Source of the DNA: Macrobrachium rosenbergii
Lineage: Eukaryota > Arthropoda > Malacostraca > Decapoda > Palaemonidae
Assembly (NCBI RefSeq): GCF_040412425.1
Contig: NC_089795.1
Coordinates: 79,032,663 to 79,096,662 of the forward strand
Length of the DNA: 64,000 bases
Reading direction: 5' to 3'
Below, one piece after another: positions 1 through 18,054 of this stretch. The notes below the pieces were generated by a model. That model was not told the origin of the DNA, made no database searches, and was given only the letters and a program-made list of their open reading frames with translations. Each line of letters begins with the position of its first letter. The first letter of the stretch is position 1. A program made the translations under genes and the position numbers.

Positions 1-235
1 ATTCGTTTCAGTAAGCTAAAAATGGTGCGCTAATAAATCAAAATTGTAAGGTACAGTATTGACAGCTAAAAATCTGTATTGTTATACAGAGAAGCTCACA
101 GTTATATTGGCTGTTGAATTCAACAAGTAATGCCGTGAGGTTAAGTAGCAGTCATTGCCATACCTAGCTGTTGGTGACATATAAATCAAAATGAGAGACC
201 AAATTAAATGGAAAATATTTGATCAGACGACTAAC

Positions 236-5089
<4,854 letters not shown>

Positions 5090-5162
5090 CTTAATTAGGA
5101 TCTGGAAAAGAGGAATAGTGAAAAGTTCGAGAAAGAGAAATCCCAAATTATAGGCCTACGCG

Positions 5163-5524
5163 CTTTGCGAACGAGATAGGGAACTGTCTCCGTGCTTTGC
5201 AAACCAGATAGGGAACTGTTTTGCGAACGAGATAGAGAACTGCTTCCGTGCTTTGCAAACCAGATAGGGAAGTGCCTCCGTGCTTTGTAAACCAGATAGG
5301 GAACTGCATCCGCACTGTGCACACCAGATAGGGAACTGCGTCCGTGCATTGTAAACCATATAGGGAACTGCCTCCGTGTATTGTAAACCATATAGGGAAC
5401 TGCCTCCGTGCTTTGTAAACCAGGTAGGAAACTGCATCCGTGCTTTGCACACCAGGTAGGGAACTGCCTCCGTGTATTGTCAACCATATAGGGAACTGCC
5501 TCCTTGCTTTGTAAACCAGATAGT
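5163..5524. repeat. 32-bp minisatellite upstream of a CFAP53-like exon
   Basis: About 11 copies of AGGGAACTGCCTCCGTGCTT plus TGTAAACCAGAT. The unit length is not a multiple of three, so all three minus frames are open by repetition. It ends only about 60 bp upstream of the acceptor at 5102, where the branch point of that intron should lie. Confidence 0.93.
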
Positions 5525-6763
5525 AAATCGAGAATTAATTTATTAGAATAATAGGATTCTACAATTAGCGATCGCTCGCTGGAGGTCGAAAGGGGATTTA
5601 ACCAAGGCCCTTGGAATCCTGTTTTTGGATTAATGTGTCCGCCTCTTGTATTTTCCGTGACGTTGAAAAGTGAACAAGACTAATAGGATGCCATTAATTG
5701 AAGGAATTGAGACAAATTCCCAAAGTTGTTTACGTTTGGTTCTCAGAGGCAGAGATTATCATTGGAGAAATAAGTTTGCGATCACTCCATTATTTAAAAT
5801 TCATCCTGTTACGAGCTGGCTGATTTTTTATAAGTGTTATCCAAGGTAAGTTTTTATCTTTCAGAGATGCTGTATATTTTAGACCACTGAATTAGTGTTT
5901 TCGTGTATAAATATGGTATAGATTTAAGGAGATGCCTGCGATTATCATAAAGAAAATTTTTTCGTACAACTAGACATATTTAAGACACTTCCAGTAAAGC
6001 TTCTGGGTCCACATTCAAGAGTGATATTACAGGCTGACTAAAAAGCTCACCAGAGTCTTAAGAAACTCTTTAAAAAATAAAAACAGGTTTTGTGTTCAAA
6101 ACAAGTTCGTGTCTCCCCGTTCCCTTTTGGGTGGGTTTTCAGGAAGTCGAAAAAGAGAGGTCGCAAAAATAACTGGGTCACTTCCTCTGAAAAGAGTTTC
6201 CATTTTCGGAGTTTGAGTTTAGAATATTTTTCGTGGGATTGAGACCTGCCACAATTTTAATGTCATATTTTTGCAATAATTATGCACAGACACACATGCG
6301 GAGATTTAATGTGAAGATGAAGATGCGAAACATTTTAATGGTGAGATTTAGTTGATGAGAGAATTTTTTATGCAAAAACAGTATTACTGATTAATAACCA
6401 TCCCTGAGCTTCAGATTTCATTAGAAAATAACCTCACCTCTTGCGTTTTTTTTTTTTTTTTTTTTTTTTTGACATCAGTGGTCATGGGTCTGGCAACCTC
6501 ACCTTATATACGGTATGTGAAAACGGAAGTGAAATCACCTCGGAAACCACTTTCTATGGGGAAAAGGCTTTTTTGAGTAGATAATAGTAATAATAATAAT
6601 AATATTTATTTTTATGTATATAATAGTAGTAATTAAAATGATTCATGTTTATAATTATGAACAATAATCTTATTGTTAATAAAAATGTCTGTACACATTT
6701 TTTGAATCAGGAAAGTCACTAACTGGCATTAGTACTACTAAACAGTAAAAAAGGGTGTCTTAC
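5525..6763. other. probable 5' intron, no gene seen
   Basis: Nothing recognisable except a T25 run at 6446-6470 and a short (AAT)n near 6585. If the donor at 6763 is real, this is the first intron of the CFAP53-like gene. Confidence 0.4.
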
Positions 6764-7090
6764 CTTGTACAGTAATTTTTATGTCATCTGTGCACAATGC
6801 TAATGGGCCCCTGGGAGTCGGTAACAACGGGAAATTACTGCAGAAATAACTTCGGAATAGTATCAGTATTTCGTTCGGTTCTGTTCTATAATGTCTCAGC
6901 GAATCATGCAATTGTGGGAGTCTAGTCTAGTGCATGTAACGAAACTTATGAAAGTTACGGAAATGGTAAAATGGTAATGGTAAACTTGCATCTCTTAAGA
7001 CATATTAGAAGGGGTATATGTCATGTAATCGCATTTTGTTTACAAGATGGAAAACAGTTTTTGTCGTATGACCTCCACAAGGGAAAACAA
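6764..7090 (-). other. possible non-coding first exon of the CFAP53-like gene
   Basis: A strong donor, CAAG|gtaaga, sits at 6763 on the minus strand, downstream of the paired X-boxes at 7110-7159. No reading frame entering this donor begins with an ATG and stays open, so the exon would be 5' untranslated and splice to the acceptor at 5102. The right boundary, the transcription start, is not visible and is a guess. An RNA read spanning 6764/5101 would prove it. Confidence 0.35.
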
Positions 7091-7109
7091 CGTACTGTGT
7101 GCGTCGTTG

Positions 7110-7159
7110 GTTACCATGGCAACGAACTGGCGCGCCATCTACCAGGTTGTCATGGTAAC
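7110..7159. promoter_or_regulatory. two X-box (RFX) motifs, probable ciliary-gene promoter
   Basis: GTTACCATGGCAAC at 7110-7123 is a full match to the palindromic X-box consensus bound by RFX/DAF-19 factors. A second copy, GTTGTCATGGTAAC, lies at 7146-7159, 36 bp away, with one deviation in its left half. RFX factors control ciliary genes across animals, and the gene just downstream on the minus strand is CFAP53-like. The motif is palindromic, so a divergent plus-strand gene could also use it, but I see none. Confidence 0.6.
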
Positions 7160-7887
7160 TAAACCAGTCTTCACGCGAATTGGACCTTTCTTACGGAAGG
7201 TCTTCAACTTTTTTTTTATTGCATAATACGCAAAGTTTTTTTATTGCATAATACACAAAGTTTTTTTACTGCGTGGATTTCAATGTTTTAAATCTGTTAT
7301 GTATAATTTTAACGATTATTAAAGAATTGAGGTAATCACCTCAATTCATTTCCGGTATTTTAGATAATGAGTATTTATCTTGTAAAATCTGCTGAATTTT
7401 TTTTTTTTTAATTTCAGCTTAATTATTTGGGCCATATGTATAGTTTGCCCGATAATTGTGACATTTGCTCTGTTTCCACTGATTTTTGTCAAGTTTTCCA
7501 ATAAGTGTTTGTCGTAGTATACAATATTTACTCGGCTCTTGAATTTCTGTATACATATATTTCCCAAACTGATTATTCAGAGTTGAGAAACAACATGTCG
7601 TGTTCAAGCCCCAGAATTATTAACCAAGTTATGATTATGAAATCCTGTACTAGCTATCTTAATCTTTCTGAACTTTATTCTTCAATCTGCATGTTTATAT
7701 TTATGCAAATGGCAGTGCAGCAGCAACTACACTTTGAATAATCGGATGCCGACAAATAAGAAAGAGAGAGAGAGAGAGAGAGAGATTTGTTTGTCACGAA
7801 AAGAAAATGTGGAGCTTGTGTCGTCAGCATTTCTGATAAAATACTTTAAGCCAGAGGTAGAATAGCTCCAGAATTATTCGTCGATAT

Positions 7888-7944
<57 letters not shown>

Positions 7945-8115
7945 TATAAGCACAGGTTAAATTTTACGTCTGATTTTCATTGATTTTTGTCATTTAGTTT
8001 GATTACCACTCACGTTCCATCATCATTAGCTGCCATTATAACCTCTGGTAATCTCTTATGTGTCAATAATAACATTTAAGTTTATTAAACCCGAACAAGA
8101 TTGAAGCTTCATAAA
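7160..8115. other. intergenic stretch with short repeats
   Basis: Three tandem copies of a 27-bp unit (TTTATTGCATAATACRCAAA core) at 7208-7275, then (GA)n at 7763-7785 and 7891-7940. No gene signal. Confidence 0.5.
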
Positions 8116-8117
8116 AT

Positions 8118-8590
8118 AACGGCGGTACACATGATTGAGTATGCATGTGTCTATGCTTGCGGCATAAAATACCGACGGTACGCGTGTTTGCGTATGCATG
8201 TGTGTGCTTGCGGCATAGAGTTCCGGCGGTACACGTGTTTGCGTATGCATGTGTCTGTGCTTGCGGAATAAAGTACCGGCGGTACACGTGTTTTCGTATG
8301 CATGTGTCTGTGCTTGCGGCAGAAAGTACCGGCGGTACACGTGTTTGCGTATGCATGTGTCTGTGCTTGCGGCATAAAGTACCGACGGTACGCGTGTTTA
8401 CGTATGCATTTGTCTATACTTGCGGCATAAAATACCGACGGTACACGTGGGTGCGTATGCATGTGCTTATGGTTGCGGCATAAAATACCGACGGTATACG
8501 TGTTTGTGTATGCATGTGTCTATGTTTGGGGCATTAAATAACGACGGTACACGTGTTTGCGTATGCATGTGTTTATGCATGTGTACGCGT
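8118..8590 (+). repeat. 53-bp minisatellite
   Basis: About 8-9 copies of a unit containing CGGCGGTACACGTGTTTGCG, TATGCATGTGTCTGTGCTTG and CGGCATAAAGTA. It is unusually CpG-rich for this window and each unit has an E-box-like CACGTG and a TATGCAT octamer-like core. The frames on both strands are repeat effects. Confidence 0.93.
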
Positions 8591-9246
8591 GGTGGCGCGT
8601 TTTCGTTCGACTTCCTCAACTTCTAGTAAAGTACCGTGATTTTGTTCGAGGTTCATTGAGTTCCTTCCAATACCGTCATTTTTTCATTCAAGGTTAACTT
8701 GGAGATCGAAGAAATAGGAAAGCGAGATAATATACCCGATCAGTAATTCTGTACTGAAGATCAAGGCCAGCCCTTGAACTTGGCAATCATTCTTATGAGA
8801 CATAATGATGACAAATTCCTCCCTGGAAAAGCTCGACACCCTAGCTGGAAAAGCATTAGTCATTATGATTCGACAGCAATTGGAGCGTCTGGAACAGAGA
8901 GAGAGAGAGAGAGTGCGTAATTTAGGATTTTTTTTCCAAGAGTTAAAAGACGCAGGAATTTCAAAGACGCGTGTATGGAAAGGCTTGCTCTTGCGGAATT
9001 TTGTCTAGTAATTGGAGGGTATTCACTAATTGTTTTAGATTAAGAAGACTGAGTGTTTTGAAGGTACTGTCTCAGACGTTCTTTGCTAAGTGATTCATAG
9101 AAAAGTAACTTTCACCACAAAGTAAGGGGTAAAAGTTTGTGTGAACATGTGGTATGCACGCGTGAAGGTTTTCCTAGAATTGAATTGCAATCTTTTTTCC
9201 TAGTATGGACACTTATTCATACTTTTTTATAATTTACACAAAATTA
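8591..9246. other. no gene recognised
   Basis: Contains a 67-codon plus-strand frame at 8805-9008 that includes a short (GA)n and the phrase ELKDAGISKTRVWKGLL. It has no splice context or family match that I recognise. Confidence 0.3.
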
Positions 9247-11337
<2,091 letters not shown>

Positions 11338-11368
<31 letters not shown>

Positions 11369-11668
11369 TCCCCGGAGCGGGATAATGCCGGCAGTGCATC
11401 TCACGTGGCGTCCTGTAGGCATTACTTAAGGTTCTTCGCAGTGTCCCTTCGGCCCGTAGCAGCAGCGCCTTTGATTCATTTTACTGTACCTCCGTTCATA
11501 TTCTCTTCCTTCCATCTGACTTTCCACCCTCCTTAACTATTGTTTCAGAGTGCAACTACGAGGCTTTCCTGTTACTTCTTTCAAACCGTCTTGCCTGTCA
11601 GTTTCCGTTTCAGCGCCGAATGACCTCATAGGTTCCAGCGCTTGGCCTTTGGCCTAAATTCTATATTC
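11338..11668. repeat. R1 interspersed repeat, copy 1, preceded by poly-T
   Basis: A run of about 27-30 T is followed by the R1 core: GGCATTACTTAAGGTTCTTC, then ACTGTACCTCCGTTCATATT, TTTCAGCGCCGAATGACCTC and GCGCTTGGCCTTTGGCCTAA. Four further copies occur in the window. If the T run belongs to the element, it would be an A tail of a minus-strand retroposon, but the other copies lack it. Confidence 0.85.
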
Positions 11669-12154
11669 AAATCTTTTGTTTCTGTCGATTCCCGCAACTC
11701 GTGCATATGTGCGCATGACATGGGTCTGACACGTGCAGGAAAGCTTTTCGCTCCTTGACGATGCTCCCTGAAGGAGCGTTTGGAGGGTGAATATTTGGAG
11801 GAGGATGTGTTGACACACGCCTTTTCGAGAAGCTTCATTGACTTGACAGATGCTTAACAAGCCAGGAGTGGCAGCTCGAGCGAGGTCGTGATGTGAATCA
11901 CGCTGAGGAATCTCTGATCGTGGCGGACGCCTTCCGAGGGGAACATTGAGGTGTGAAACATGTGACGGGAAGATGAAAGGGAAAGATGCAGCGATCTTGG
12001 AGGGTGAAGAGATCTGCGGTGAAGGGCCGTTTGGCGAAGGCGGGGGTTGGGGAGGTGGTGGTGGATGAGATGATGTAATCAATAACGTTGCCTTCGAAGG
12101 AAATTAGCCTCTTTTTGAAAGGCTTACTTTTGCTGTTTCATATTCCATTTTTAG
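11669..12154. other. GC-richer spacer between R1 and R2 copies
   Basis: A minus-strand frame of 142 codons runs through here with a Pro-rich start (PPPPPQPPPSPNGPSP), but it reads into the R1 repeat at its end. I do not call it a gene. Confidence 0.35.
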
Positions 12155-12568
12155 TTTTCTGTTAAAGAAAACTATTGTGCCGGCTTTGTCTGCCCGTCCG
12201 CACTTTTTACCTGTCCGCACTTTTTCTGTCCGCCCTCAGATCTTGAAAACTGCTGAGGCTAGAGGGCTGCAAATTGTTATGTTGATCATCCACCCTCCAA
12301 TCACCGAACAGTCCAAATTGCAGCCCTCCAGCCTCAGTAGTTGTTATTTTATTTAAGGTTAAAGTTAGACTTAATCGTGCTTCTGGCAACGATACAGAAC
12401 GGGCCGCCAGCGGGCCTTGGTTAAAGTCTCATAGGCCGCGGCTCATATAGCATATACCGAGACCACCGAAAGATAGATTTGTTTTCGGTGGCCTTCATTA
12501 TGCGTTGTAGCGGCTGTACAGAAAACTCTCTTGCGCCGAAGAAACTTCGGCGCACATTTTACTTGTTT
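12155..12568 (+). repeat. R2 hairpin-rich interspersed element, copy 1
   Basis: About 410 bp. It contains a long imperfect hairpin (arms 12250-12277 and 12312-12341, around GAGGCTAGAGGGCTGCAAAT), a stem-loop ACCACCGAAA...TTTTCGGTGG, and a perfect 9-bp stem with an AAA loop (12533-12553, GCGCCGAAG/CTTCGGCGC). Copies 2 and 3 lie at 31305 and 38700, all in the same orientation. It has no coding capacity. Confidence 0.88.
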
Positions 12569-13005
12569 GTCTATCAATTGGGTTTTTAAAACTGATTTTA
12601 ATGTGGTAGTCATCAGTGCTATGTGAGATACGCTTGGCCCGTATAAATATTAGTCATACTTATGTAACTGATACAGTCCCATGTATCCGTTACAGTTTTT
12701 ATATTAATCTAGTTGATTACATCAGCTACTATAAAAGCTCATCTATTAAAGATTGCTTGTGTTTTGTTGGTGTACGATCGTGATAGCTATTACCAGGAAT
12801 TCAAATACCAGTAACAGGGGACTTTTGAAGACAAATTTTAAATTATTAGTTTTCGTTATCAAAAATTCACATTTTATTAGCAAGTAATGTTGGGGATATT
12901 GAGCTCAAATGGCGCTTGGTTTTTCAGTAATTTAGCGGAAATGTTGATGGTGTTGTTTCTATATTTTCTTTCCATGAAACATTTTTAGGTTAATGTATGA
13001 ACTCC

Positions 13006-13071
<66 letters not shown>

Positions 13072-14565
13072 CCTGTAACGCGTTTATTTTCAGCTCTGCT
13101 AATTTGAGTGGCATGTCGCCCATGGCAGTGTCAAGTTGATTCATTTGGTAGCTTCATGTTTAGCGGATTTCTATGGTTTCGTGACGCAATAGTTTTTCCT
13201 TTAATACGGGCATGTATTTATCAGTTTGTTTGACTTATATATTTCATTAAGAATGAAATGGTATCTTTCTACATTGCGGTATTCGCATCGTTCCTAGGTA
13301 AGATTTTCGAAAAAACGCCGAAGGTGAAATCTTATATACTTACCCTTGTTTTCGTGTTTTTTGCACTGGATTTAGGTTTTGCATTGCAGTTTTGGTTTTT
13401 TCCCATTCTTCACTTTTTTTTTTTACAAACAACCTTGCCTGTTGCCCTGTTTTTTTTTCCATAAAAATTTCTTTATACGTTTAATTTTTTTTTATTTTCT
13501 CTTCAATTTTCACATCATATATAATGTATATAACAGTAAAGTGTGCTTGTATGTCCATATGTATTTGTAGTCCAGTATAGGAATACTGAGCAAAGTTATG
13601 GCTAGTGGGCATCTGCAGACTGTTGAATTTGACTGTACTTGACAAGAATAACAAAGCCTGTCCGGTTTGTCTTCAATTGTCTGTAAATAAGTGTTTTAAT
13701 TCAGGTATCATTAACCTTTAGTTAGATAAAAAGTAACATTAAAAATTTTAGTATTTTGATATTCCTCATAAAATTCCTTCGCATTTTCCTTACATTCACC
13801 TCTTATTCCATCTCTGCATATACAGAAGAGAAACGTTTCTTTCATATCACGCCGAAGAGGCCAAAGTTTACGCTACAATAGAAAGTTGTGGGCATGTAGG
13901 TTCCGTTTTCATTCAGAGTAAATACCCCGTAAGTTGCTGATTGGAAACTTTCTTGCTTCGTAGTCAAAGGGAAGTAAGATTTATACTCTTGTAAAAATAT
14001 TTCAAGGCTACTTTTTTATTAACTGTTAAGGGAGTTCCATCAAACTTTTAAGTTGAAGCTGCTATGTATAGAAATTGAATTTTTTTTTATTTGTAACTCA
14101 GTACATGAGTTCTTAGATGTAAAGTTGGGAAAATGAAATTGCTAAAGAATTAAAGATATCTCTTATAATATTATAGTAGTTTGTGTATATTCTTTATACG
14201 TATTTTTGTTGCAAGTACTTTTTTCCCATGGAATGCCATAGTGCGCTTAGGATAGTTTAATAAAAAAAAAAAAAAGAGAGACAAAAACTAGAGGTTCAAA
14301 CATTTTAATTTATTGGCGTGGGTATGTGCAAAGTCACTTAACTGCAATTGGTTTTGTTAAAGTAACTGTTAAAGACTTCAAGATTAGATTTGCAGGTGAT
14401 TGGTAAATGGGAGATGCTATGCTCAGCCTTCCTACGTTAAGTATATAATAGATTCTTTTTCTACTTAAAATAATGTGAGTGAACCAAGATTGATGTACTG
14501 CAGAGTACTGAAGACTGAATGATATAGCAAAAGAGCAAATTTGTAAGACGTTTACTGCCTTTTAA
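12569..14565. other. about 2 kb without a gene; one (CT)n
   Basis: (CT)n at 13012-13067. The rest is AT-rich with T runs. The right end overlaps the presumed 3' untranslated or flanking part of gene A. Confidence 0.4.
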
Positions 14566-14571
14566 TTTATT
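14566..14571 (-). terminator. candidate polyA signal of gene A
   Basis: AATAAA on the minus strand, about 220 bp after the gene A stop codon. Single hexamer, no supporting data. Confidence 0.35.
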
Positions 14572-14792
14572 TTCAGCAAATGGTTGATTTGACAGTGTCG
14601 CAGAGCTTTGCTTTCTTTCATGAGTTACTACTTTTTACAGCAGTAAGGGATTTGATTTGTACTCCTGCATCAGGTCTGACTTCATGAAGGTTAAATTTTC
14701 CTTTTTTCGTTTACTTAGAAGTTTCAGAAGCTCAAAATAGAGCCCATTATTGTCGCCAAAAATTAGTGGTCATAGTCAGAGTGACGAGCCTT

Positions 14793-15035
14793 TCAGTACA
14801 GCTCCAGCTCATCCAGAGACTCTGCACCAACCAGGATTGTCATCAGGTGGTCCAGTGTATTTGAACGACCTCCAATTCCCTGAAGACCCGAAAGGTCAAA
14901 TTGATTGATGTTCTTCCTGAGGTCATGTTTGAAGCAGGCCCCGAGCCTTGTCTTTCTCTCGCACTGGGTGAACATGACCAGGCGGATGAGGGGTAAGGGC
15001 AAGGGAGATTTCAGCTTCTGGAGTGGGAGACAGCT
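14793..15035 (-). CDS. gene A exon 6 (C-terminus)
   Basis: 80 codons and TGA. It begins SCLPLQKLKSPLPLPLIRLV, continues with QCERKTRLGACFKHDLRKNI and ends ESLDELELY. Three Cys align with gene B. Acceptor cttttcag. The frame is fully open and well conserved, which argues against an old pseudogene. Confidence 0.78.
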   Translation of the reverse strand, partial: SCLPLQKLKSPLPLPLIRLVMFTQCERKTRLGACFKHDLRKNINQFDLSGLQGIGGRSNTLDHLMTILVGAESLDELELY

Positions 15036-16718
15036 CTGAAAAGGAAATGGCAGTGCGTTGATTTATTAGTATCTTTATTATTTCATGATGTACAAGGGGT
15101 GTCGTCTGTACATTACTTTGTATGATTTCATGATGTATCGGGAGTGTCTGTACATAACTTTGCATCTCCAAAATGCGAGTTTGACATAGCTCAAGAGTTG
15201 TAGTTTGTTTATCTAATTAAATTCCCAGTTACATACGTGTTGGGTGTAATGATTGTAGATAGTTCATTTTTCCCTTAATCGTACGATGGAACAAGAATTT
15301 CTTATTCACATTTTGGACATAGAGCTGAACAGAATAATTTGTAACTTCACGAAAAAGGTGGGAGTAGACGTGTTTCCTAGGATGTAAAATGAGGAGAGAA
15401 TGCAAAGGCTATCGAGCAAAGCATGATAGGTATTGCATGTCTGCCCGAGAGCAAGAGGAACTTTCACCTTAAGCGTAAGAAAGTAAAGAAGAAAATGTTA
15501 AAAGCGTAAAAGCGACAGTCCTGTCATCTCCTGGCAGAAAATATTAGGATTCTGAGAAGAGGAGAAGGCAGGAAAGGAAGAGACAGATTAAAATAATTAC
15601 CAAGAATTCAGTTTAGTCATTTATTGCAAGAAGAAGGAACGGCTGAATAAGACTAAGCCAGTTAGGTAACCAAAGGATATGCCGGTTAATTTCATACAAA
15701 AACTAAAAAGGAGACGCAGATATTTTGTCAGTAAAATTTTTAGACTCGCCAGTTTACCAGCACTGTTCCTCAATGTGCCTTTGAGATGGGAATATAAAAT
15801 ATATTTTAAAAACTTATATTGGATAGAATTTTACGCGTTTGGCTTTCCAAATTAATTGAAATTCCATCTGTTACCGTGACTGACATTCTGCCTAAAATTA
15901 AAAGTGAAATGGAAAAAAGTACGGGGAGAGGAAAAATACCATTCCCTGTTTTTATATATTTTTAGCTGGAGAATCCAGTTAAGGGTGCATGTTATGTACT
16001 ATATATTATTAACACAGAACGCCTTAACATGTATTTTTAGCAATGTATATAAGTAACCCCATCTTACACAATATATATATATATATATATATATACTGTC
16101 ATCTTGTTGCTGCCATTTAATTAGTTATATAATTTTATAAATTATCACAATATATGTATATATATCAACGATCATGTCTTTGATATATACCCTAGCTGTC
16201 AACGTCCTGAAATATGTGGGACAATTGTGTCTTCAACCTATATATGTATATCCTGAACTAGGGATTATCTTTGGTATCAGCATATTTATTATATCCTGCC
16301 CTGGTTCAGTATATGGCCAAGGGGACCTCTGTCCAATATGGTATTTGACTGTTAGTCTATTATTACGGCCCAGAAAGACAGACACATGCATCCAGATGAG
16401 ATCCACAGATACATACTTGAAACTTTATGTGTATTTTGCATTCTTTGAAGGCCTCCATATTGCGAAGCGTAATTGTTTTTCATTATTTTAGTGGTTATAA
16501 GGATGTCTCTTTAAGTTATTTTTGTAAACATGTTTTGATTGGTTGTCAGACTGCATTCCAGCTAGTATTTGAAGAATTATACAATGTATGTTGTGGTGGT
16601 AACTTATGTGTATATATATACATACATACATAAAAAAACATCACCACAAGTTGGTTGCGAGTGTGTATATTTTAATATTAGATGACGAGTCAGCTCAAAA
16701 ATAACTTAGAAAACTCAC
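15036..16718. other. gene A intron 5
   Basis: Contains a short (TA)n at 16071-16096. A 105-codon plus-strand frame at 16174-16491 has no recognisable similarity. Confidence 0.5.
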
Positions 16719-16820
16719 CACAAGATGAGGCCTTCGATCTCATCTCAGGTTGTTATCTATTGGGATCTTGTAATAAGCGTTGAAGATAGTATCAGCCCTT
16801 AGGTTAAGGTTATCGTCAAT
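16719..16820 (-). pseudogene. gene A exon 5, with in-frame stop
   Basis: Starts IDDNLNLRADTIFNAYYK, clearly matching IDEYLNLNIRTAIERYKS of gene B, and then meets TGA at codon 27. The Cys of this exon (SYC in gene B) is missing. Length is 102 nt against 120 in gene B. Splice sites cctcttcag and GTG|gtgagt are intact. Confidence 0.65.
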
Positions 16821-17348
16821 CTGAAGAGGAAAGAGTAATAAAAAATGCTAATAAATTGGAAAAATTTAATATAACCGTTTTTAGAGTGGTTCCTTATATG
16901 GATATGATTTTGTGTAAAGTAATACGCATTGAAGGTAATTCTCTGCTTTGGAGATAAGACTCTGACCAAAGTGATTTTCCTAACTAGTGGTCATTCCCGT
17001 GGTTGGAACCGCGGAGTACGATTACAGTGTGCCTCGGGCAGCCACTGGTACACTATCGACTTGGTGTCAGATGCAGTCATTTCAAAATTATTAATTGGAA
17101 TTGTGTGGAAATTATATGGATCCAGTGTCAGGCCGAGCTGCCTAGTCTTGTAACCCTTCTTCATGATAAATTATCGGACTGATGAAAAAGGTGATAAATG
17201 GTTTTACATATTCCATCCACGCCTTTCAGTCAAAGTGAAATTTTTCATATTGGATATGTGAATTTTGCCGAGTATGACGGCAGGTTGTTAATATTTTTCC
17301 GTTCTTTTAATTGGCGTAAATTTTCAGATATTCGATTCAAGTCGAATT

Positions 17349-17404
<56 letters not shown>

Positions 17405-18054
17405 AAGGATGTTTTCATAACTGACAAATTATTTTATGAACCAAAAAAATTCATTCTTTCAACTGCCATTTTATCAGAAATCGCAATTAATAGAATTGTT
17501 ATTTTTGTGAGGGTACTATTCATTCAGTTCTCCTCATTCTGTAGTATGGTTCATTTGAACGAAATTAGAGTAGACTAATATTTATTTCAAACCTGTTAAA
17601 TAAATTTGTTCCAGTTGTCATTCTTCACTTATTTTCTAGGATAATATTTCTAGTGTTTTCTTACAAAACTGATCTTTGTTCTTTTCTGATATCAGTGCAA
17701 TCATTGCAGGGCAGTATTTGTTTAGTGCAATGTTGTGAACTGTTGGCGTTTTCGAAACCCAGTAATATCGAAACTCAGAGGAATTATTTCATAATTATCG
17801 TGATGGGATTGTAGGTTACTGCATATCCATTATGCAAGAATAGGTAAAAGTTGGCCAGTTGACTTATAGCGCAGAACGTGGTGTTTCCATTTTTGGAAAG
17901 GGAAATGTAATTGGCACTAGAACATAGCATATATTTTAAACTAAATGGTAGAATTCTGGAATTATTTTTAAAAGCCAGAATGAAGAGGAAACCCGCCAAT
18001 AACTAATTACCAAACTTGTTTGTTGGTGTAAACAACAGGAAAATCCTCTCTGTA
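16821..18054. other. gene A intron 4, unique part
   Basis: Contains (CT)n at 17348-17402; otherwise nothing recognised. An R1 copy follows in the same intron. Confidence 0.5.

Noticed and set aside
5095..5487. 130-codon minus-strand frame with repeated GGSSLSGLQSTEA-like motif
   Set aside because: Translation of the 32-bp minisatellite; the frame shifts with each unit.
6971..7162. 63-codon plus-strand frame over the X-box region
   Set aside because: No recognisable domain; it overlaps regulatory palindromes.
8056..8483. Repeat protein-like frames on both strands
   Set aside because: Translation of the 53-bp minisatellite.
8805..9008. 67-codon frame with HTH-like ISKTRVWKGLL
   Set aside because: Too short, contains (GA)n, no transposase context.
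11654..12082. 142-codon minus-strand Pro-rich frame
   Set aside because: Runs into the R1 repeat, has low complexity at the start and no splice support.
16174..16491. 105-codon plus-strand hydrophobic frame
   Set aside because: Lies in gene A intron, AT-rich, no recognisable family.
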